In this document: positions 22,595 through 24,149 of the stretch, in pieces
How positions within the stretch are numbered: the stretch's first letter is position 1
Layout of the letters: every line of letters begins with the position of its first letter
Virus record (IMG/VR): IMGVR_UViG_3300030380_005221
Location: 1 to 24,149 of that record
Reading direction: 5' to 3' (one strand)
Length of the DNA stretch: 24,149 nucleotides
Origin: a virus
Made by a program: the position numbers and the translations under genes
The notes under the pieces: model-generated
Seen by the model: only the letters and a program-made list of their open reading frames with translations
What the model was told of the DNA's origin: nothing
The model's database searches: none

Positions 22595-23286
22595 GGACTC
22601 ACCCGCAATATAATCGTTTCATCGTTTGTTCTTCCAACTGCCGGAATTGACTTAGATTTTAAAGAATCAATCTGCCTTTTTGCAGAGAGGGGAGTGCCGT
22701 TTACTATTGCAGAGAGGATTTGTTTGTTGTTTCGTATGGCTTTCATGACTGAAGTTTCTGTATTAAAGTTCTTGATCGTTGTGCCTGATACGGTGAATCC
22801 CTCTTCACTCTCAAGAAAAACAATTCTATTGTTTTTCTTATGATATAGAATACAACACTTCGCACCAACTATATTTATTGGATCGACAGACTTAATATTT
22901 AACTTACTGTCTTCCTTCATAAACTTCAAATTTTTAATCAGTTTAGAAGGATTAATTTTCTTTTTTCTTCGTGTAATCTTACTATTTTTCTCTAGAACAT
23001 CCACCAATAAAGTGAGATACTCATCGATTTTGATAAGTTTAGTGGTAGACAGAAAAGACCATGCCTCGGAGCATTGAGGATCTGTTCCCCTAATAGCACA
23101 ACGAATCTCATCTTGATTGCGAGAAAATATCTCCAACAATTCTTTTTGAGTTTTCTTCGGAGTCTTGTATGAATCTATAATATTAGAGAATCGAGGCTTT
23201 CTACTAGATTCATTATTTTGTATCTTGGTTAGATACTCATCAAACATTGACTCTAAACGATATCCTAGTTCTTCGCTGCTATTCAT
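22591..23286 (-). CDS. Unrecognised 231-residue phage protein
   Basis: From the ATG at 23286 the protein has 231 residues; this start makes an ATGA overlap with the methyltransferase-like gene. An upstream TTG at 23298 is also in frame but less likely. I do not recognise a family with certainty. Visible features: a charged helical N-terminal half (to about residue 130, with RRKKK in the middle), then a beta-rich segment INIVGAKCCILYHKKNNRIV, and a C-terminal part with basic helices (KAIRNNKQI, SAKRQIDSLKSK). The INIVGA block recalls conserved hypothetical proteins of cyanophages. It is followed by a small tail-like gene, also by ATGA. Confidence 0.6.
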   Translation of the reverse strand: MNSSEELGYRLESMFDEYLTKIQNNESSRKPRFSNIIDSYKTPKKTQKELLEIFSRNQDEIRCAIRGTDPQCSEAWSFLSTTKLIKIDEYLTLLVDVLEKNSKITRRKKKINPSKLIKNLKFMKEDSKLNIKSVDPINIVGAKCCILYHKKNNRIVFLESEEGFTVSGTTIKNFNTETSVMKAIRNNKQILSAIVNGTPLSAKRQIDSLKSKSIPAVGRTNDETIILRVSP

Positions 23287-24149
23287 TGTGGTTTCCAAAA
23301 AACATAAACTGGTTCATATTTTAAATGTTTTCCATTCACTTTACAATAATTCTTACAAAGAGGCTTTCCATCTTCCCCTACTCTATTTTGTCCGGGCATT
23401 CCTTCTAATGCCATTTTCAATTTATATTTATACTCCAAGCCCATTTCTTCGAGGATTTTTTGTGAATCCTCTTCTAGTGGAAGATAATCTCCCTTTACCA
23501 GAATGTCTGCTATGTTCCATAGCAGGTATCTTCCCGGCCTCAACCACTCCGCACAGGTCTCCAGCGTAGGACGCAGGAACCCGTCTCTCCACGATTCATA
23601 AGTAGAACCATACTTCTTGTATGACTGGTTCTCATCTTCGCTATACGCTTCTCTATTGAAGTATGGCGGAGAGGTGAATATTAGATCCACCTTTCCTCTA
23701 TGTCTCTGGAAATCAGGATCATTACGAACCTCTTCTGATCCTAGTTGATATACTTCGTATTCATTTGTGTCGGAGAAGAAAGAATTGGATCTTGTGGTTT
23801 TGGTGTTGTAAAAATCCGCAACCATAGAGTATTTAGAAGTCCCATCATCAAAGAAATTATCAGGATTGGGATCAGTGCCAATGTAACGAATATGGCGATC
23901 GTCACGGACAGACATAGCGCCAAGGATACGGCCACCCCAACCAGAACTCGGATCATAGATTCGCAAATCTGTTTTGTCGGAGATGTGTTCAGTAAATCTT
24001 TCATATAAGTATTTAGCCGTCATGGGAGGAAAATTAACTGCTGGTTGAATATATCCAATTCTAAAAGCCTTAAAGCAAGCAGGGAACAGTTTCTTTCCCT
24101 TTGTGTAGAGGCGAATAGAATACACACGATCATCGGGCATATTCTCGAT
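23283..24149 (-). CDS. DNA methyltransferase-like protein (SPPY type), 5' end likely outside window
   Basis: The frame is open to the window edge; the first internal ATG is at 24140, giving 285 residues. I treat it as probably 5'-truncated because well-structured sequence begins at once (SIRLYTKGKKLFPACFKAF). Numbered from that ATG, IYDPSSGWGGR (61-71) is the SAM-binding FxGxG-like motif I and FTSPPYF (155-161) is the catalytic motif IV of amino-methyltransferases (N6-adenine or N4-cytosine). The order motif I then IV, and the separate conserved block RIGYIQPAVNFPP, fit phage-encoded orphan methylases. No restriction partner is visible. It may protect phage DNA or methylate another amino group. 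The gene ends in ATGA with the next one. Confidence 0.75.
   Translation of the reverse strand: MENMPDDRVYSIRLYTKGKKLFPACFKAFRIGYIQPAVNFPPMTAKYLYERFTEHISDKTDLRIYDPSSGWGGRILGAMSVRDDRHIRYIGTDPNPDNFFDDGTSKYSMVADFYNTKTTRSNSFFSDTNEYEVYQLGSEEVRNDPDFQRHRGKVDLIFTSPPYFNREAYSEDENQSYKKYGSTYESWRDGFLRPTLETCAEWLRPGRYLLWNIADILVKGDYLPLEEDSQKILEEMGLEYKYKLKMALEGMPGQNRVGEDGKPLCKNYCKVNGKHLKYEPVYVFWKPQ

Noticed and set aside
23425-23432. Exact T4 late-promoter octamer TATAAATA on the minus strand upstream of the 231-residue protein gene.
   Set aside because: It lies inside coding sequence; in DNA this AT-rich about two chance copies are expected in the window, and a second copy at 8536-8543 is clearly coding for Asp-Ile-Asn. 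No further support.
1-24149. tRNA genes, CRISPR arrays, insertion sequences or integrase attachment sites.
   Set aside because: Gaps are too short for tRNAs, no regularly spaced repeats or terminal inverted repeats were seen, and no transposase or integrase is encoded.

Overview
The window looks like part of the genome of a T4-like tailed phage. It contains the T4 replication and regulation block (RNase H, sliding clamp gp45, clamp loader gp44 and gp62, translational repressor RegA), and all have the expected lengths and motifs. The DNA is AT-rich, there are no ribosomal, tRNA or host housekeeping genes, and every supported gene lies on the minus strand with almost no intergenic space. Gene content and composition resemble marine T4-like phages (cyanophage or pelagiphage type). 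That is an inference; the sequence does not identify the host.

Layout in the direction of transcription, from high to low coordinates. (1) 24149-22292: a DNA methyltransferase-like gene cut by the window edge, an unrecognised 231-residue protein, and a small protein with tail-protein-like motifs. (2) 22262-18492: RNase H, a 55-residue basic protein, gp45, gp44, a GroES/gp31-like co-chaperonin, gp62 and RegA. (3) 18485-867: about 17.6 kb of carbohydrate genes. These include two GT10 fucosyltransferase-like proteins, two GT2 proteins, several DxD or GT9-like putative transferases, two SAM methyltransferases, two extended SDR sugar-nucleotide enzymes, an RfbH/E1-type 3-dehydratase, a thiamine-diphosphate carboligase-like enzyme, a ketopantoate hydroxymethyltransferase-like protein (PanB), a sugar nucleotidyltransferase, a small HAD phosphatase, a short GDPD-like protein, and a fusion of a uridine-kinase-like domain to a class II aldolase. 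(4) 824-1: the start of a collagen-like tail-fibre protein, cut by the window edge.

How the genes may work together. The nucleotidyltransferase, the 4,6-dehydratase-like SDR, RfbH and the thiamine-diphosphate enzyme could make an activated, branched 3,6-dideoxy sugar, by analogy with yersiniose synthesis. The glycosyltransferases would then assemble it. I see no membrane-spanning protein, flippase, polymerase or lipid-carrier transferase in the island, which favours a cytoplasmic acceptor such as a virion protein. The adjacent collagen-like fibre is an obvious candidate acceptor, but this is a hypothesis.

Genes are tightly packed. Eleven junctions are 4-base ATGA or GTGA overlaps, which suggests extensive translational coupling. 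I found no tRNA, rRNA, CRISPR array, insertion sequence or convincing promoter.
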